A DNA stretch of 64,000 nt from Streptomyces anulatus. Its GTDB lineage: Bacteria; Actinomycetota; Actinomycetes; Streptomycetales; Streptomycetaceae. Of this stretch, positions 54,677 to 63,756 are shown piece after piece. The notes beneath the pieces were generated by a model. That model did no database searches and was not told the DNA's origin. It saw only the letters and a list, made by a program, of their open reading frames with translations. The position numbers and the translations under genes were made by a program. Each line of letters opens with the position of its first letter. Within the stretch, counting starts at the first letter, position 1. The DNA lies in contig NZ_JOEZ01000009.1 in the NCBI RefSeq assembly GCF_000721175.1, positions 62,001-126,000 on the forward strand, written 5' to 3'.

Positions 54677-55102
54677 TCAGTCCGTCAGATGCTTCACCCA
54701 GCGGCTCCACTGCGGCTCGGGCGCGTAGCCCGCCGCGCGCCAGGCGTGCTGTGCCGACGTATTGCGGTCGAGCACCATGGCGTCGGCGCGCCGCCCGCCC
54801 AGCGCGATGAACCGTTCCTCCGCCGCCGCGAGGAGGGCGCCGCCCACGCCCCGGCGCCGCTGGTGCGGGTGGACCGCGAGCCGGTAGAGATGGCAGCGCC
54901 AGCCGTCGAAGCCCACGATGACCGTGCCCACCAGCGACCCCTCACGCTCCGCGAGGAGCAACGCGTCGGGGTCCCGTTCCACCAGGCGTGCGATCCCGGC
55001 CCCGTCGTCGCTGATGCTGGTGCCCTCGGCGGCCACCTTCCAGAAGGCGAGGACCTCGTCCAGGTCGGCCGGGGTCGCGGACCGTATCGAAAGATCGTTC
55101 AT
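54677..55102 (-). CDS. GNAT family N-acetyltransferase, 141 aa
   Basis: Single GNAT domain: IRSATPADLDEVLAFW, VHPHQRRRGVGGALLAAAEE (acetyl-CoA loop) and a terminal AWRAAGYAPEPQWSRWVKHL. Substrate unknown. Start taken as ATG 55102 (MNDLSIRSATP); ATG 55111 is 3 codons upstream and equally possible. Divergent from the toxin-antitoxin pair. Confidence 0.87.
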   Translation of the reverse strand: MNDLSIRSATPADLDEVLAFWKVAAEGTSISDDGAGIARLVERDPDALLLAEREGSLVGTVIVGFDGWRCHLYRLAVHPHQRRRGVGGALLAAAEERFIALGGRRADAMVLDRNTSAQHAWRAAGYAPEPQWSRWVKHLTD

Positions 55103-55162
55103 GACGGCCATCCCACCATCCGCCGCGCCGATCGCATTTCGCAGTGCGGACACATGCTCCTC

Positions 55163-55198
55163 TTGCCGGTGCTAGCACGGTCGCGCTAGCGTGGTCGC
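55163..55198 (+). promoter_or_regulatory. toxin-antitoxin promoter with twin GCTAGC operator
   Basis: -35 TTGCCG (55163-55168), 18-base spacer, -10 TAGCGT (55187-55192), 6 bases before the GTG, so leaderless. Two palindromes, GTGCTAGCAC (55169-55178) and CGCTAGCG (55184-55191), 14 bases apart centre to centre, occupy spacer and -10. They are the expected shape of a ribbon-helix-helix operator. Confidence 0.6.
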
Positions 55199-55426
55199 GT
55201 GCCCAAGACTCAGCTGAACGTTCGAGTGGAAGAGGCCACCGCCGAGGCCGCGCGCCAGCGCGCGCTGCAGAGGGGGATGAGTGTGAACCGCTACATAGAG
55301 GAACTCGTCCAGCAGGACGCGGGCGAGGTGGGACACACCTTCGTCGAGGCTGCGGCCGACTTCATGAAGCAGTACGAGTCGGTGTTCGCCGAGGAGTTCG
55401 GCCCGGAGCGCGAAGGCACCCGTTGA
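55199..55426 (+). CDS. ribbon-helix-helix antitoxin, 75 aa
   Basis: Arc/CopG-type protein: the beta strand TQLNVRVEEATAEAARQRAL and helix MSVNRYIEELVQQD. The acidic C-terminus (ESVFAEEFGPEREGTR) is the likely toxin-binding part. GTG at 55199. Its stop overlaps the toxin start as TTGA, so production is coupled. Autorepression through the twin GCTAGC operator is expected. Confidence 0.85.
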   Translation: MPKTQLNVRVEEATAEAARQRALQRGMSVNRYIEELVQQDAGEVGHTFVEAAADFMKQYESVFAEEFGPEREGTR

Positions 55427-55794
55427 ACCTTCGGATCGACCTCTCCTGGCTGCTGATGGTCGCCGAGCACAAGACGCCCGGAGACCCGCAGGTCGTCGAC
55501 TGGGGTGCGCTCGTCGCCGCCGTCGCGCGGCATGACGCGGAGATCTTCGGCAGCGCCGTCTACAGCGACCCGCACGCACGCGCGGCCGCCCTGTTGCAGT
55601 TGCTGCTGCACGTTCCCGCGCTCGAACACTCCAACGCGATGTTCGCCTCGGCCGTCGCGTACGGCTATCTCGTCGCCTCCGGGCTCAAGGTCATCACCTC
55701 GCCCGAGCAGGTCCGCGATCTGGCGCTGCTGGTGAAGCAGGGCAAGGCAGACGTACGGGCCATCGCCGACGAGCTGCGGCAGTGGAGCGTGTGA
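55423..55794 (+). CDS. Fic/Doc-like toxin component, 123 aa
   Basis: Starts at TTG 55423, overlapping the antitoxin stop. The fold pattern matches Doc-type toxins, and similar Streptomyces proteins are annotated as Fic-family toxins, but the signature HxFx(D/E)GNKR is degenerate: HVPALEHSNAMFASAV keeps His and an acidic residue and loses the Gly-Asn-Lys core. It may use a different chemistry, or be an inactive or modified relative. Known Doc phosphorylates EF-Tu; that cannot be assumed here. Confidence 0.65.
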   Translation: MNLRIDLSWLLMVAEHKTPGDPQVVDWGALVAAVARHDAEIFGSAVYSDPHARAAALLQLLLHVPALEHSNAMFASAVAYGYLVASGLKVITSPEQVRDLALLVKQGKADVRAIADELRQWSV

Positions 55795-55867
55795 GACGGG
55801 GCGGAGAACCCCACGTCCGGATCGGTCCTCCGCGAACGTCCGGATCGGTCCTCCCCGAACGTCCGGC

Positions 55868-56545
55868 TCAGTCCTCCGTGAACGGCTTGTGGGCCACGCC
55901 CAGGACGCAGGGGGAGGACGGCACCTGGATGCCCGTCTCCGGAATCCGCAGCCTGCGGTACGTGCCCAGCTCAAAGCCCGCCGCCTCGATCGCGGCCAGC
56001 GGGTTCCGGGCGGTGTGACAGCCGCCGAAGAGCAGCGGCCACACGGTCCGGTCGGCCGCCCGCTGCGCCGTGGCCAGTGCCCGGCCCGGCGCCAGCCCGT
56101 GCTCGAAGAACCGCAGTTCGCCGCCCGGGCGCAGGACCCGCCTGATCTCGGCGAGCGCCCGGGGCAGATCCCGTACGGTGCACAGGACCAGGGACGCCAC
56201 CGCCCCGTCGAAGGCCTCGCTCTTGAGCGGCAGCGCTTCGGCCGCCCCCGGCACCACGTCCACCGGCACCTCGGCGCGCAGGGCGGAGCGGACGGCGAGC
56301 TGCCGCAGCGAGCGTTCCGGCTCCAGCGCCACGACCTCCGAGACGGCGCCGGGGTAGTGGGCGAAGTTCAGCCCGTTCCCCGCGCCGATCTCGATGACCC
56401 GGCCGGAGAGCCCCGCCAGCAGCTCCTCGCGGTACGCGGAGATGCCGCCCCTCACGTCGGCGGTCACGCTCACCCGCGCGTAGAAGCGGGCGAAGAGCGG
56501 GTGGTGCACGGCGTCCCGGGGGAGCTTCCTGCTGCGCAGCTGCAT
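55868..56545 (-). CDS. class I SAM-dependent methyltransferase, 225 aa
   Basis: Methyltransferase_11 type: VIEIGAGNGLNFAHYP (motif I), VVALEPERSLRQLA, LPLKSEAFDGAVASLVLCTV and EIRRVLRPGGELRFFEHG. Related to UbiE/COQ5-like and phospholipid methyltransferases; acceptor unknown. ATG 56545 follows GGAGG by 7 bases. An upstream-extended frame to 56698 is unlikely. Confidence 0.88.
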   Translation of the reverse strand: MQLRSRKLPRDAVHHPLFARFYARVSVTADVRGGISAYREELLAGLSGRVIEIGAGNGLNFAHYPGAVSEVVALEPERSLRQLAVRSALRAEVPVDVVPGAAEALPLKSEAFDGAVASLVLCTVRDLPRALAEIRRVLRPGGELRFFEHGLAPGRALATAQRAADRTVWPLLFGGCHTARNPLAAIEAAGFELGTYRRLRIPETGIQVPSSPCVLGVAHKPFTED

Positions 56546-56655
56546 GACGGACCTCCGTTGAGGAGTGGACGTGACGCTCCTCCATGATTCTCCCCCGGAT
56601 CGCCCCGGCGGGAATCCCCGAGGACCGCCCGACGCCCCACGCCGGCCCCCGCCCG

Positions 56656-57348
56656 TCAGCGCGTGGCCCAGGTCCCTCCGAGTTCCGGAGCCAGCCAACC
56701 CGGCGCGCGGGCCGCGAAGTCGGCGCCCGGCAGTGCACCCGCGCCGGCCGGGACCGCGCCCAGCAGCGGTGCACCGGCCGCCACCGGCAGGTCCTCGATG
56801 TTGCAGCGGGCCGCGAGGTCCGGCTCCGCGGGCATGCTGCCGATCACGACGCCCCGGCAGCTCAGCCCCCGGTTCCGCAGCGCCTCGGCGGTCAGCGTGG
56901 TGGCGTTCAGCGTGCCCAGGCCCGCGGGGGCCACCACCAGCACCGGCGCGGACAACAGGCGGGCCGCGTCCGCCAGGGTGCCGCCCTCGTCGTCGAACCG
57001 TACGAGCAGCCCGCCCGCACCCTCCACCAGTACGAGGTCGTGCTCGGTGGCCAGCTTCTCCGCCGCCTCGGCCACCTCGAACGGCCGCAGGGGCGCGAGT
57101 CCCGCCCGGCGGGCGGCTGTGGCCGGGGCCAACGGCTCGGGGAAACGGGCCAGTTCGACGGCGGTGACATGGCTTCCCGCCAGGCGCGCGACCTCGGCCG
57201 CGTCGCCCGGCTCCCCGGGGGCGAGCCCCGTCTGCGCCGGCTTGAGCACCGCGACCCGGCGGCCCCGTGCGGCGGCCGCTACCGCGGCGGTCACCACGGT
57301 CTTGCCGATCTCCGTGCCCGTACCGGACACCAGCAGAATCATCGACAT
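56656..57348 (-). CDS. bioD: dethiobiotin synthetase, 230 aa
   Basis: P-loop NTPase: GTGTEIGKT at residues 9-17, KPAQTG with the active-site Lys, and [12 protein letters not shown]. Closes the ureido ring of dethiobiotin using CO2 and ATP. ATG at 57348 lies 5 bases after the bioA stop. Last gene of the bioB-bioA-bioD operon. Confidence 0.95.
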   Translation of the reverse strand: MSMILLVSGTGTEIGKTVVTAAVAAAARGRRVAVLKPAQTGLAPGEPGDAAEVARLAGSHVTAVELARFPEPLAPATAARRAGLAPLRPFEVAEAAEKLATEHDLVLVEGAGGLLVRFDDEGGTLADAARLLSAPVLVVAPAGLGTLNATTLTAEALRNRGLSCRGVVIGSMPAEPDLAARCNIEDLPVAAGAPLLGAVPAGAGALPGADFAARAPGWLAPELGGTWATR

Positions 57349-57353
57349 GTCGC

Positions 57354-58742
57354 TCAGCCCTCCCGCGCCGCGGCGCACACGGCCCGGCAGATTCGTGCCA
57401 CGTCCTCGTCGCCCGTCACGTACGGCGGCATCGTGTAGACGAGGTCGCGGAACGGCCGCAGCCAGACGCCCTCGCGCACGGCCGCACGGGTCGCCGCCGC
57501 CATGTCCACCTCGTGGTCGAGCTGGACGACCCCGATCGCGCCCAGGACGCGTACGTCCACCACTCCGGCGATGCCGGAGGCCGGCGCGAGCCCGGAGCGC
57601 AGGCCAGCGCCGATCCGCGCCACCTCGCCCTCCCAGTCCTGCCCGAGCAGCAGGTCCACGGAGGCCGAGGCCACCGCGGCGGCCAGCGGATTGCCCATGA
57701 ACGTCGGCCCGTGCGCCAGCACCGGCACCTCGCCGCTGGAGATGCCCTCGGCCACCCGCGTGGTGCACAGCGTCGCCGCCAGCGTGAGATAGCCGCCGGT
57801 CAGCGCCTTGCCGAGGCACATGACGTCCGGCGAGATCCCGGCGTGCCCGGCGGCGAACAGCTTGCCCGTACGCCCGAAACCGGTCGCGATCTCGTCGAGG
57901 ACCAGCAGGACGTCGTGCTCGTCGCACGCCTCGCGCAGCACGCGCAGACAGGCGGGGGAGTGGAAGCGCATCCCGCCGGCCCCCTGCACCACCGGCTCCA
58001 CGATGACCGCCGCGAGCTCGTCGGCGTGCGCGGCGACCAGCTCCCGCAGATGCCGTACATAGGCGGCGTCCGGCTCCGCGTCGAAGCCGTCCGGCGGGGC
58101 GTCGGCGAAGACCTGCCGGGGCAGGGAGCCCGACCACAGCTCGTGCATCCCGCCTTTCGGGTCGCACACGGACATCGGCTGCCAGGTGTCCCCGTGGTAG
58201 CCGCCGCGCCAGGTCAGCAGCCGGCGCTTCTCCGGACGCCCGGCCGAACGCCAGAACTGGAGGCACATCTTGACCGCGACCTCCACGGAGACGGACCCCG
58301 AGTCGGCGAGGAAGACGTGCTGGAGCGGCTCGGGGGTGATCTCCACCAGCCGGGTCGCCAGCCGGACGGCGGGCTCATGGGTGAGCCCGCCGAACATCAC
58401 ATGGCTCATCCGGTCCAGCTGCCCGCGCGCGGCCTCGTTGAGGACCGGGTGGTTGTAGCCGTGCACCGCCGACCACCAGGAGGACATGCCGTCCACCAAC
58501 TCGTGCTGCCCCTCGACGGGTTCGGCGAGCCGGAGCCGTACGCCGGAGGCCGACTCCACGATCAGCGGCTCCTGGCGCCCCGGCATCGGACCGTACGGAT
58601 GCCAGACGTGCGCGCGGTCCAGCGCCCGCAGTTCGTCGGGCGCGTACGGTTTCGGCGCGGCGGGTCCGTAGTGCTCGGCGGCTCCGGAGCGCGTGGTGGG
58701 TCCGGTGTGCGTGGCCTCCCCGGCGGGGTACGGTTCAGGCAT
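57354..58742 (-). CDS. bioA: adenosylmethionine-8-amino-7-oxononanoate aminotransferase, 462 aa
   Basis: Class III aminotransferase: [52 protein letters not shown] and PLP lysine in [12 protein letters not shown]. Transfers the amino group of SAM to KAPA giving DAPA. ATG at 58742 overlaps the bioB stop by 8 bases. The N-terminal ~25 residues are a non-conserved extension. Confidence 0.95.
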   Translation of the reverse strand: MPEPYPAGEATHTGPTTRSGAAEHYGPAAPKPYAPDELRALDRAHVWHPYGPMPGRQEPLIVESASGVRLRLAEPVEGQHELVDGMSSWWSAVHGYNHPVLNEAARGQLDRMSHVMFGGLTHEPAVRLATRLVEITPEPLQHVFLADSGSVSVEVAVKMCLQFWRSAGRPEKRRLLTWRGGYHGDTWQPMSVCDPKGGMHELWSGSLPRQVFADAPPDGFDAEPDAAYVRHLRELVAAHADELAAVIVEPVVQGAGGMRFHSPACLRVLREACDEHDVLLVLDEIATGFGRTGKLFAAGHAGISPDVMCLGKALTGGYLTLAATLCTTRVAEGISSGEVPVLAHGPTFMGNPLAAAVASASVDLLLGQDWEGEVARIGAGLRSGLAPASGIAGVVDVRVLGAIGVVQLDHEVDMAAATRAAVREGVWLRPFRDLVYTMPPYVTGDEDVARICRAVCAAAREG

Positions 58743-60042
58743 TGGGCGCGAGGTCCGTTCCCGCGCCGCGACGGCGGACCGCCACCAGATCCGTACGCGC
58801 CGCGCCGTTCGCGTCCGTACGCGAAGCGGTCACGCTCTCCCCGGCGTCCGCGACGGCCACCGGTTCCCGCTCCGCGTGGCCACCGCACGGCCCGCAGCCG
58901 CCACCACCGTGGGAACCGCAGCCACCCGCTCCAGAATTCTCCGGCGAACCGTCGTCCGCGGCTCCACCGGTGCCGTGCGATCCGCAGCCGGCCTCCGCCG
59001 TGGCGTCCTGGGTACCGCAGCCGCCGGCCAGGGCGTCGGCCCGGTGGCGTGGCAGCGTCGTCGTGCCCGCGCCCTCCACCTCGAAACCGGCGTCCGCGAT
59101 CATGTCCAGGTCGGTCTGGCCCGCCTGGCCCTCGCTCGTCAGGTAGTCGCCGAGGAAGATGGAGTTGACCAGGTGGAGCGCCAGCGGCTGCATCGAACGC
59201 AGATGCACCTCCCGGCCGCCCGCGAGCCGCACCTCGACATCGGGGCAGACGAAGCGGACCATCGCCAGAATGCGCAGGCAGCGCTGCGGGGTGAGGTTCC
59301 ACTCCTTGGCGAGCGGCGTTCCCTCGAACGGGATCAGGAAGTTCACCGGCACCGAGTCCGGGTCCAGGTCGCGCAGCGCGAACACCACGTCGACCAGGTC
59401 CTTGTCGCTCTCGCCCATCCCCGCGATCAGCCCGGAACACGCCGAGAGCCCGGCCGCCTGGGCCTGCTGCACGGTCTCGACCCGGTCCGCGTACGTGTGC
59501 GTGGTGGTGATCGCCCCGTACGTCTCCTCGGACGTGTTGAGGTTGTGGTTGTACGCGTCGGCGCCCGCCGAACGCAGCCGGTCGGCCTGTCCGTCGGTGA
59601 GCAGACCGAGGCAGGCGCAGACCTCGATGCCCTCGTTCTCCTCCTTGATCGCCTCGATGGTCTTCGAGACCCGGTCGACGTCCCGGTCCGTCGGGCCGCG
59701 CCCGCTCGCCACCAGGCAGACCCGCTTGGCGCCACCCGCCACCCCGGCGGCGGCTGCCTTGGACGCCTCGTCCGGCTTCAGCCAGGTGTACTTGAGGATC
59801 CCGGCCTTGGAGCCGAGCCGCTGCGAGCAGTAGGAGCAGTCCTCGGGGCAGAGTCCCGACTTCAGGTTGACCAGATAGTTGAGCTTGACGCGCCGCCCGA
59901 ACCACTGACGCCGCACCTTCCCGGCGGCGGCCACCACGTCGAGCAGCTCGTCGTCGGAGGTCGCCAGTACGGCGAGCGCTTCTTCGCGGGTCGGCAGTTC
60001 GCGCCGCAGCCCCTTGTCCACCAGCGTGTTCAGCAGGTCCAT
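58735..60042 (-). CDS. bioB: biotin synthase, 435 aa
   Basis: Radical-SAM enzyme with the [4Fe-4S] cysteines Cys65, Cys69 and Cys72 in [11 protein letters not shown] and the conserved core to about residue 330. It inserts sulfur into dethiobiotin. The last ~100 residues are a Gly/Cys/His-rich extension ([21 protein letters not shown]) absent from the E. coli enzyme but seen in streptomycete BioB; it may bind a metal or a cluster. ATG at 60042 has GAGGAT about 10 bases upstream. First gene of the minus-strand bio operon. Confidence 0.95.
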   Translation of the reverse strand: MDLLNTLVDKGLRRELPTREEALAVLATSDDELLDVVAAAGKVRRQWFGRRVKLNYLVNLKSGLCPEDCSYCSQRLGSKAGILKYTWLKPDEASKAAAAGVAGGAKRVCLVASGRGPTDRDVDRVSKTIEAIKEENEGIEVCACLGLLTDGQADRLRSAGADAYNHNLNTSEETYGAITTTHTYADRVETVQQAQAAGLSACSGLIAGMGESDKDLVDVVFALRDLDPDSVPVNFLIPFEGTPLAKEWNLTPQRCLRILAMVRFVCPDVEVRLAGGREVHLRSMQPLALHLVNSIFLGDYLTSEGQAGQTDLDMIADAGFEVEGAGTTTLPRHRADALAGGCGTQDATAEAGCGSHGTGGAADDGSPENSGAGGCGSHGGGGCGPCGGHAEREPVAVADAGESVTASRTDANGAARTDLVAVRRRGAGTDLAPNA

Positions 60043-60108
60043 GGAAGATGATCCTCGCTTACGGCACCGCCTCCAGCCAAGGAGGAACCAGACAGGAGAC
60101 CCGGGCGA

Positions 60109-60130
60109 GGGTGTGTGTATTGCCACACCC
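60109..60130. promoter_or_regulatory. inverted repeat GGGTGTG-N8-CACACCC in bioB-bioF promoter region
   Basis: 7-base arms (60109-60115, 60124-60130) centred between the divergent bio genes, 21 bases before TAGGGT (60151-60156). Candidate operator for the biotin regulator, whose identity cannot be read here. Confidence 0.4.
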
Positions 60131-60180
60131 TGACCTGCTGCGCACCCGGCTAGGGTCTGTTGGCTGCCTACAAAGGGACC

Positions 60181-60218
60181 GTCCGCGCCGGACTGTCCGC
60201 GCCGGACTGTCCGCGCGG
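60181..60218. repeat. 14-base tandem repeat in bioF leader
   Basis: GTCCGCGCCGGACT at 60181-60194 and 60195-60208, followed by a partial third unit GTCCGCGCGG. Each unit contains the near palindrome TCCGCGCCGGA. It lies in the expected bioF 5' leader. Confidence 0.85.
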
Positions 60219-60258
60219 AGCCGCCCGCCGAGGGCCCGCCTACCCAAGGGACCGCCCC

Positions 60259-61422
60259 ATGTCCTTCGCCCCGTTCGACTGGATCGACGCCGAGGCCCGC
60301 GGCCGGGCCGCCGCCGGACTCGTACGCACACTGCGTCCGCGCGGCGCCGACCCGGAGCTGCTGGATCTCGCGAGCAACGACTATCTGGGCCTCACCCGGC
60401 ACCCGGAGGTCACGGACGCCGCGGCCGGCGCCGCCCATCGCTGGGGGGCGGGGGCGACGGGGTCCCGGCTGGTCACCGGCTCCACCGTCCTGCACGCCGA
60501 GCTCGAACGCGAACTCGCCGCGTTCTGCGGTTTCGAGGCGGCCCTCGTGCTCTCCTCCGGGTACGCGGCCAACCTCGCCGCGCTGACCGCACTGTCCGGG
60601 CGCGGCTCACTCATCGTCTCCGACGCGGGCAACCACGCATCGATCGTGGACGGTTGCCGGCTCTCCCGCGCCGAGACCGCCGTCGTTCCCCACGCCGACC
60701 CGGACGCGGTCGCCAAAGCGCTGCCGGCACACGGAGGGCGGGCCCTCGCCGTCACCGACTCGGTCTTCTCCGTCGACGGCGACGCCGCCCCGCTCCCCGC
60801 GCTGGCCGAGGTCTGCCGCTCCGCGAACGCCGCGCTGCTGGTCGACGACGCCCATGGCCTCGGCGTCCTGGGCGACGGCGGTCGCGGAGCGCTCGCCGCG
60901 GCCGGGCTGGCGGGCGGCGACGGCGTCGTGGCGACGCTGACGCTGTCCAAGTCCCTGGGCAGCCAGGGCGGAGCGGTCCTGGGGCCCGCCCGGGTCATCG
61001 AGCACCTCGTCAACACGGCCCGTACGTTCATCTTCGACACCGGACTCGCCCCGGCGGCGGCCGGCGGCGCGCTCGGCGCCCTCGGGGTGCTGCGCCGGGA
61101 GCCCGAACGGGCGGCCCGCGCACGTGAGGTCGCCACCTCGCTGCACGGAAGGCTCACCGCCGCCGGACTGACCGCGGTCCGGCCCGACGCGGCCGTCGTC
61201 TCCGTCCGGGCGCCCTCGGCGGACGCGGCGGTTCGCTGGGCGGCCGACTGCCGCGCGGCCGGGATGGCGGTGGGCTGCTTCCGCCCGCCTTCGGTACCGG
61301 ACGGCATCTCCCGGCTGCGGCTGACGGCAAGGGCCGACCTGACCGAGGAGCAGATCACGACCGCGGTGGCCACGATCGTCGCGACCGCCCCCCGGCAGGC
61401 GGACGTTGCCCCTGTCAGCTGA
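60259..61422 (+). CDS. bioF: 8-amino-7-oxononanoate synthase, 387 aa
   Basis: Alpha-oxoamine synthase: [39 protein letters not shown] and PLP lysine in [12 protein letters not shown]. Joins pimeloyl-ACP or -CoA with alanine. ATG 60259 follows AAGGG. Transcribed away from bioB; its last 8 bases overlap the convergent DUF397 gene. Neither bioC/bioH nor bioI is present in the window. Confidence 0.95.
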   Translation: MSFAPFDWIDAEARGRAAAGLVRTLRPRGADPELLDLASNDYLGLTRHPEVTDAAAGAAHRWGAGATGSRLVTGSTVLHAELERELAAFCGFEAALVLSSGYAANLAALTALSGRGSLIVSDAGNHASIVDGCRLSRAETAVVPHADPDAVAKALPAHGGRALAVTDSVFSVDGDAAPLPALAEVCRSANAALLVDDAHGLGVLGDGGRGALAAAGLAGGDGVVATLTLSKSLGSQGGAVLGPARVIEHLVNTARTFIFDTGLAPAAAGGALGALGVLRREPERAARAREVATSLHGRLTAAGLTAVRPDAAVVSVRAPSADAAVRWAADCRAAGMAVGCFRPPSVPDGISRLRLTARADLTEEQITTAVATIVATAPRQADVAPVS

Positions 61423-61669
61423 TCCCGTGCGGGCCGGCTCCGCGCGGTACGAGGCCGGTCACGAACGTGCTCCAGGCCGCCGCCGAGAAGCGCAGCGGCG
61501 GCCGGTCCACGTCCTTCGAATCGCGTACGGCGAGGAGCGCGGCGTTGAGCCGCGCGGTCTCCACGCAGTTGTTCATCCCGGTCGAGCGGCTGCTGCGCCG
61601 CCACCGCGGATCGGACGGAGTCACGGACGACGGCGGCGGTGCGACGGGCGGTGCGAGACGGTCGGTCAT
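61415..61669 (-). CDS. DUF397 domain protein, 84 aa
   Basis: Actinobacteria-specific small protein: WRRSSRSTGMNNCVETARL and AVRDSKDVDRPPLRFSAAAW with a conserved Cys. In streptomycetes DUF397 genes almost always follow a WhiJ-like XRE regulator and are proposed to modulate it. Starts 9 bases after the XRE stop. Overlaps bioF by 8 bases at its 3' end. Confidence 0.9.
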   Translation of the reverse strand: MTDRLAPPVAPPPSSVTPSDPRWRRSSRSTGMNNCVETARLNAALLAVRDSKDVDRPPLRFSAAAWSTFVTGLVPRGAGPHGIS

Positions 61670-61678
61670 GGCGGCCCC

Positions 61679-62533
61679 CTAGCTGCGGCTGATCGCGGTG
61701 ATGAGGTCCAGCGAGCGCTCGGGCGACAGCGCGTGTGCCTGCAACGTACGGAAGGCCGAGCTGTACGCCTCAAGGTCTTCTTTCCGTTCCAGATAGAGGC
61801 TACTCGTCAAGTGGTCAAGAACGACCACATCCAGATCGGAAATGTTCGGAAAGGAGAAAATAACGAAAGGGCAGGTGAGTCCGACGTAGCCGCCGACCGA
61901 GAACGGCAGCAACTGCAGTTGCACATGGGGAAGTTGGGACACCTGTCGCAGGTGCTGCAACTGGTCCCTCATCACCTCCGGTCCGCCCACCTCGCGATGG
62001 AGCACCGCCTCGTCCAGCACGGCGGTGAAGCGCAGCGGCGGACTCGCGCGCAGCACGCGCTGGCGGGTCAGCCGGACCTCGACCAGGGAGTCGAGCCGGC
62101 CGTCCGGTAACCCGTCCGGGCAGGCGCGGGTCACGGCTCGCGCGTATCCCGCGGTCTGGAGCAGGCCCGGTACCACCGAGGTCTCCAGCGTCCGGACCGT
62201 ACTGGCCTGCGACTCCAGACTGATGAAGTCGCGGTACTGCGGTGGGATCAGCCCCCGGTAGGCATGCCACCAGCCCGAGCCGCCGCCGCCCGCCGACCCC
62301 GCGAGGACCTCGAGCAGGGAGCGCAACTGGGTGTCGCGCACCGCGTAGACGTCCAGCAGCCGCGACACGTCGGCGGGCGTCACCCCGCTCGCGCCCGTCT
62401 CGATGCGGCTCACCTTCGACTGGTGCCAGCCGAGCAGCCGCGCCGCGTCCCGGCTGGTCAGCCCGGAGGTGTGGCGCAGGCTCCGCAGCTCCTCACCGAG
62501 CTTGCGCCGCCGGACGACGGGGCCGTGCAGCAT
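61679..62533 (-). CDS. WhiJ-like XRE regulator with DUF5753 domain, 284 aa
   Basis: HTH_31 domain (about 8-65; LTSRDAARLLGWHQSKVSRI) and DUF5753 (about 100-275). Members control development and antibiotic production in Streptomyces and are partnered with DUF397 proteins. ATG at 62533 has AAGGAG 6 bases upstream. The divergent HATPase gene completes a typical abaA/whiJ-type locus. Confidence 0.9.
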   Translation of the reverse strand: MLHGPVVRRRKLGEELRSLRHTSGLTSRDAARLLGWHQSKVSRIETGASGVTPADVSRLLDVYAVRDTQLRSLLEVLAGSAGGGGSGWWHAYRGLIPPQYRDFISLESQASTVRTLETSVVPGLLQTAGYARAVTRACPDGLPDGRLDSLVEVRLTRQRVLRASPPLRFTAVLDEAVLHREVGGPEVMRDQLQHLRQVSQLPHVQLQLLPFSVGGYVGLTCPFVIFSFPNISDLDVVVLDHLTSSLYLERKEDLEAYSSAFRTLQAHALSPERSLDLITAISRS

Positions 62534-62650
62534 GCCGGTCTCCTTCTGCTGTCGGGAAGGGCCGGTTCCCTCACCGGAGCCGGCCCGCAGAGGGGCCAGT
62601 GTGCCGTCCGTCCACGCCGTCCGGGTCCCGACTTCACCGCTTCGAGCGAC

Positions 62651-62666
62651 AGATATATGCATATCT
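62651..62666. promoter_or_regulatory. AT-rich palindrome between XRE and HATPase genes
   Basis: AGATATATGCATATCT, containing the perfect palindrome ATATGCATAT (62655-62664), stands out in ~70% GC DNA. It lies 118 bases before the XRE start and 105 before the HATPase start, and is a likely operator for one of them. Confidence 0.5.
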
Positions 62667-62770
62667 TGGCCGAACGCCGTTACAGGCAGCTTCATCAATG
62701 GCAATCTGGCGCGAAGCACAATCCTGGCCGGTCACCGGTCGGCCGGGTCGGGATAAGGGACGGCGTCGCC

Positions 62771-63202
62771 ATGGCAGACCATCAGGAAGCAACCGTCACT
62801 CTGCCGAGCGATCCGGTCTCGGTCTCCTCGGCCCGCAGACACGTGGCCGGCACCCTGGCCCAATGGGGCCTGCCCGACGGCACCGAGTTCGCCGACACCC
62901 TCCGGCTGATCGTCTCGGAGCTGGCAACCAACGCCGTCCAGCACACGTTCGGCCAGTCGCCCACCTTCACCGTGGACCTGCGCCTCGAACGCGACGAGGA
63001 ACTGTATCTCGGCGTCACGGACAGTCACCCCCGCTGGCCCCAGCGACTGCCCGCCGCCGTACGGCAGGACAACGGCCGGGGCATGGTCATCATCCGGGCG
63101 CTGGCCAAGGAGCACGGCGGGCGGCTCCAGGTCACCCCGACCGCCGAGGGCGGCAAGACGGTCTGGATCGCCCTCCCGTGGGTCGTTCCGGTCCAGGGCT
63201 GA
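62771..63202 (+). CDS. RsbW-like HATPase (anti-sigma-factor-type kinase fold), 143 aa
   Basis: HATPase_c_2 domain: LRLIVSELATNAVQHTFGQS (N box), DSHPRWPQR and DNGRGMVIIRALAKEHGG (G box). Family members bind sigma or STAS proteins, or act with WhiJ-like regulators. ATG at 62771, AAGGGA about 10 bases upstream. Divergent from the XRE/DUF397 pair, which is the usual locus layout. Confidence 0.9.
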   Translation: MADHQEATVTLPSDPVSVSSARRHVAGTLAQWGLPDGTEFADTLRLIVSELATNAVQHTFGQSPTFTVDLRLERDEELYLGVTDSHPRWPQRLPAAVRQDNGRGMVIIRALAKEHGGRLQVTPTAEGGKTVWIALPWVVPVQG

Positions 63203-63353
63203 CCTGGGCGGGGCACGGGGCGGACCGGGGCGATCAGCCCGCAGGGGGCCGGTTCGCCGCCGGGGCCGTGCTCCCTCGGCCGTATCCGCTGCGCAGCAGC
63301 GTCGCGGCCCGCGGAGCAGCGACGGAACACCCGAGGACGCGCCGGGACGGCCC

Positions 63354-63645
63354 GTGACCAGGGAGTTCGGACGCGCGCTGCGCCAGGGGTTCCCGACCAA
63401 CGCGCTCAACCCGAAGGCCCCGGTCCTCTTCCTCAGCCTGCTGCGCAGTTCGTGCCCCACGGGCAGCCGCCGCTGCCCTCGTGGTGGTGCCGGCGCTGAT
63501 CCGGTTCCCGGCGGTGGCCCCGCTCGTGGACCGGCTGGGCCGGTGGCTGCGCCGTCCGCGTATCGCCCGCGCCATCGAGGACGGCAGCGGTGCGGCGCTC
63601 ACCGGTCCGGGACTCGCGCTGGTCACCGGCCCGCTGTCGCGCTGA
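63354..63645 (+). pseudogene. LysE/RhtB exporter remnant
   Basis: First frame: FGRALRQGFPTNALNPKAPV and LFLSLLRS (middle of a LysE transporter). A second frame from ~63466: AAALVVVPALIRFPAVAPLV and RLGRWLRRPRIARAIEDGSG to a stop. The N-terminal helices are missing and a deletion or frameshift divides the halves. 63203-63353 shows no gene. Confidence 0.65.
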
Positions 63646-63756
63646 GGACGCAGTCCGCGCCCCTGGAGGCACAAGCAGGCCCCACGGCACGGGCAGCCCG
63701 GGCGGCCCCGAAGAGGGCCGGGACCGCCCGCACGGAAAGAGCGTCCGGTCGCCGGG

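Noticed and set aside
61415..63202. HATPase as the kinase partner of the STAS protein at 12.7 kb
   Set aside because: They are 50 kb apart, and the HATPase belongs to a standard WhiJ-type locus; no sequence evidence links them.
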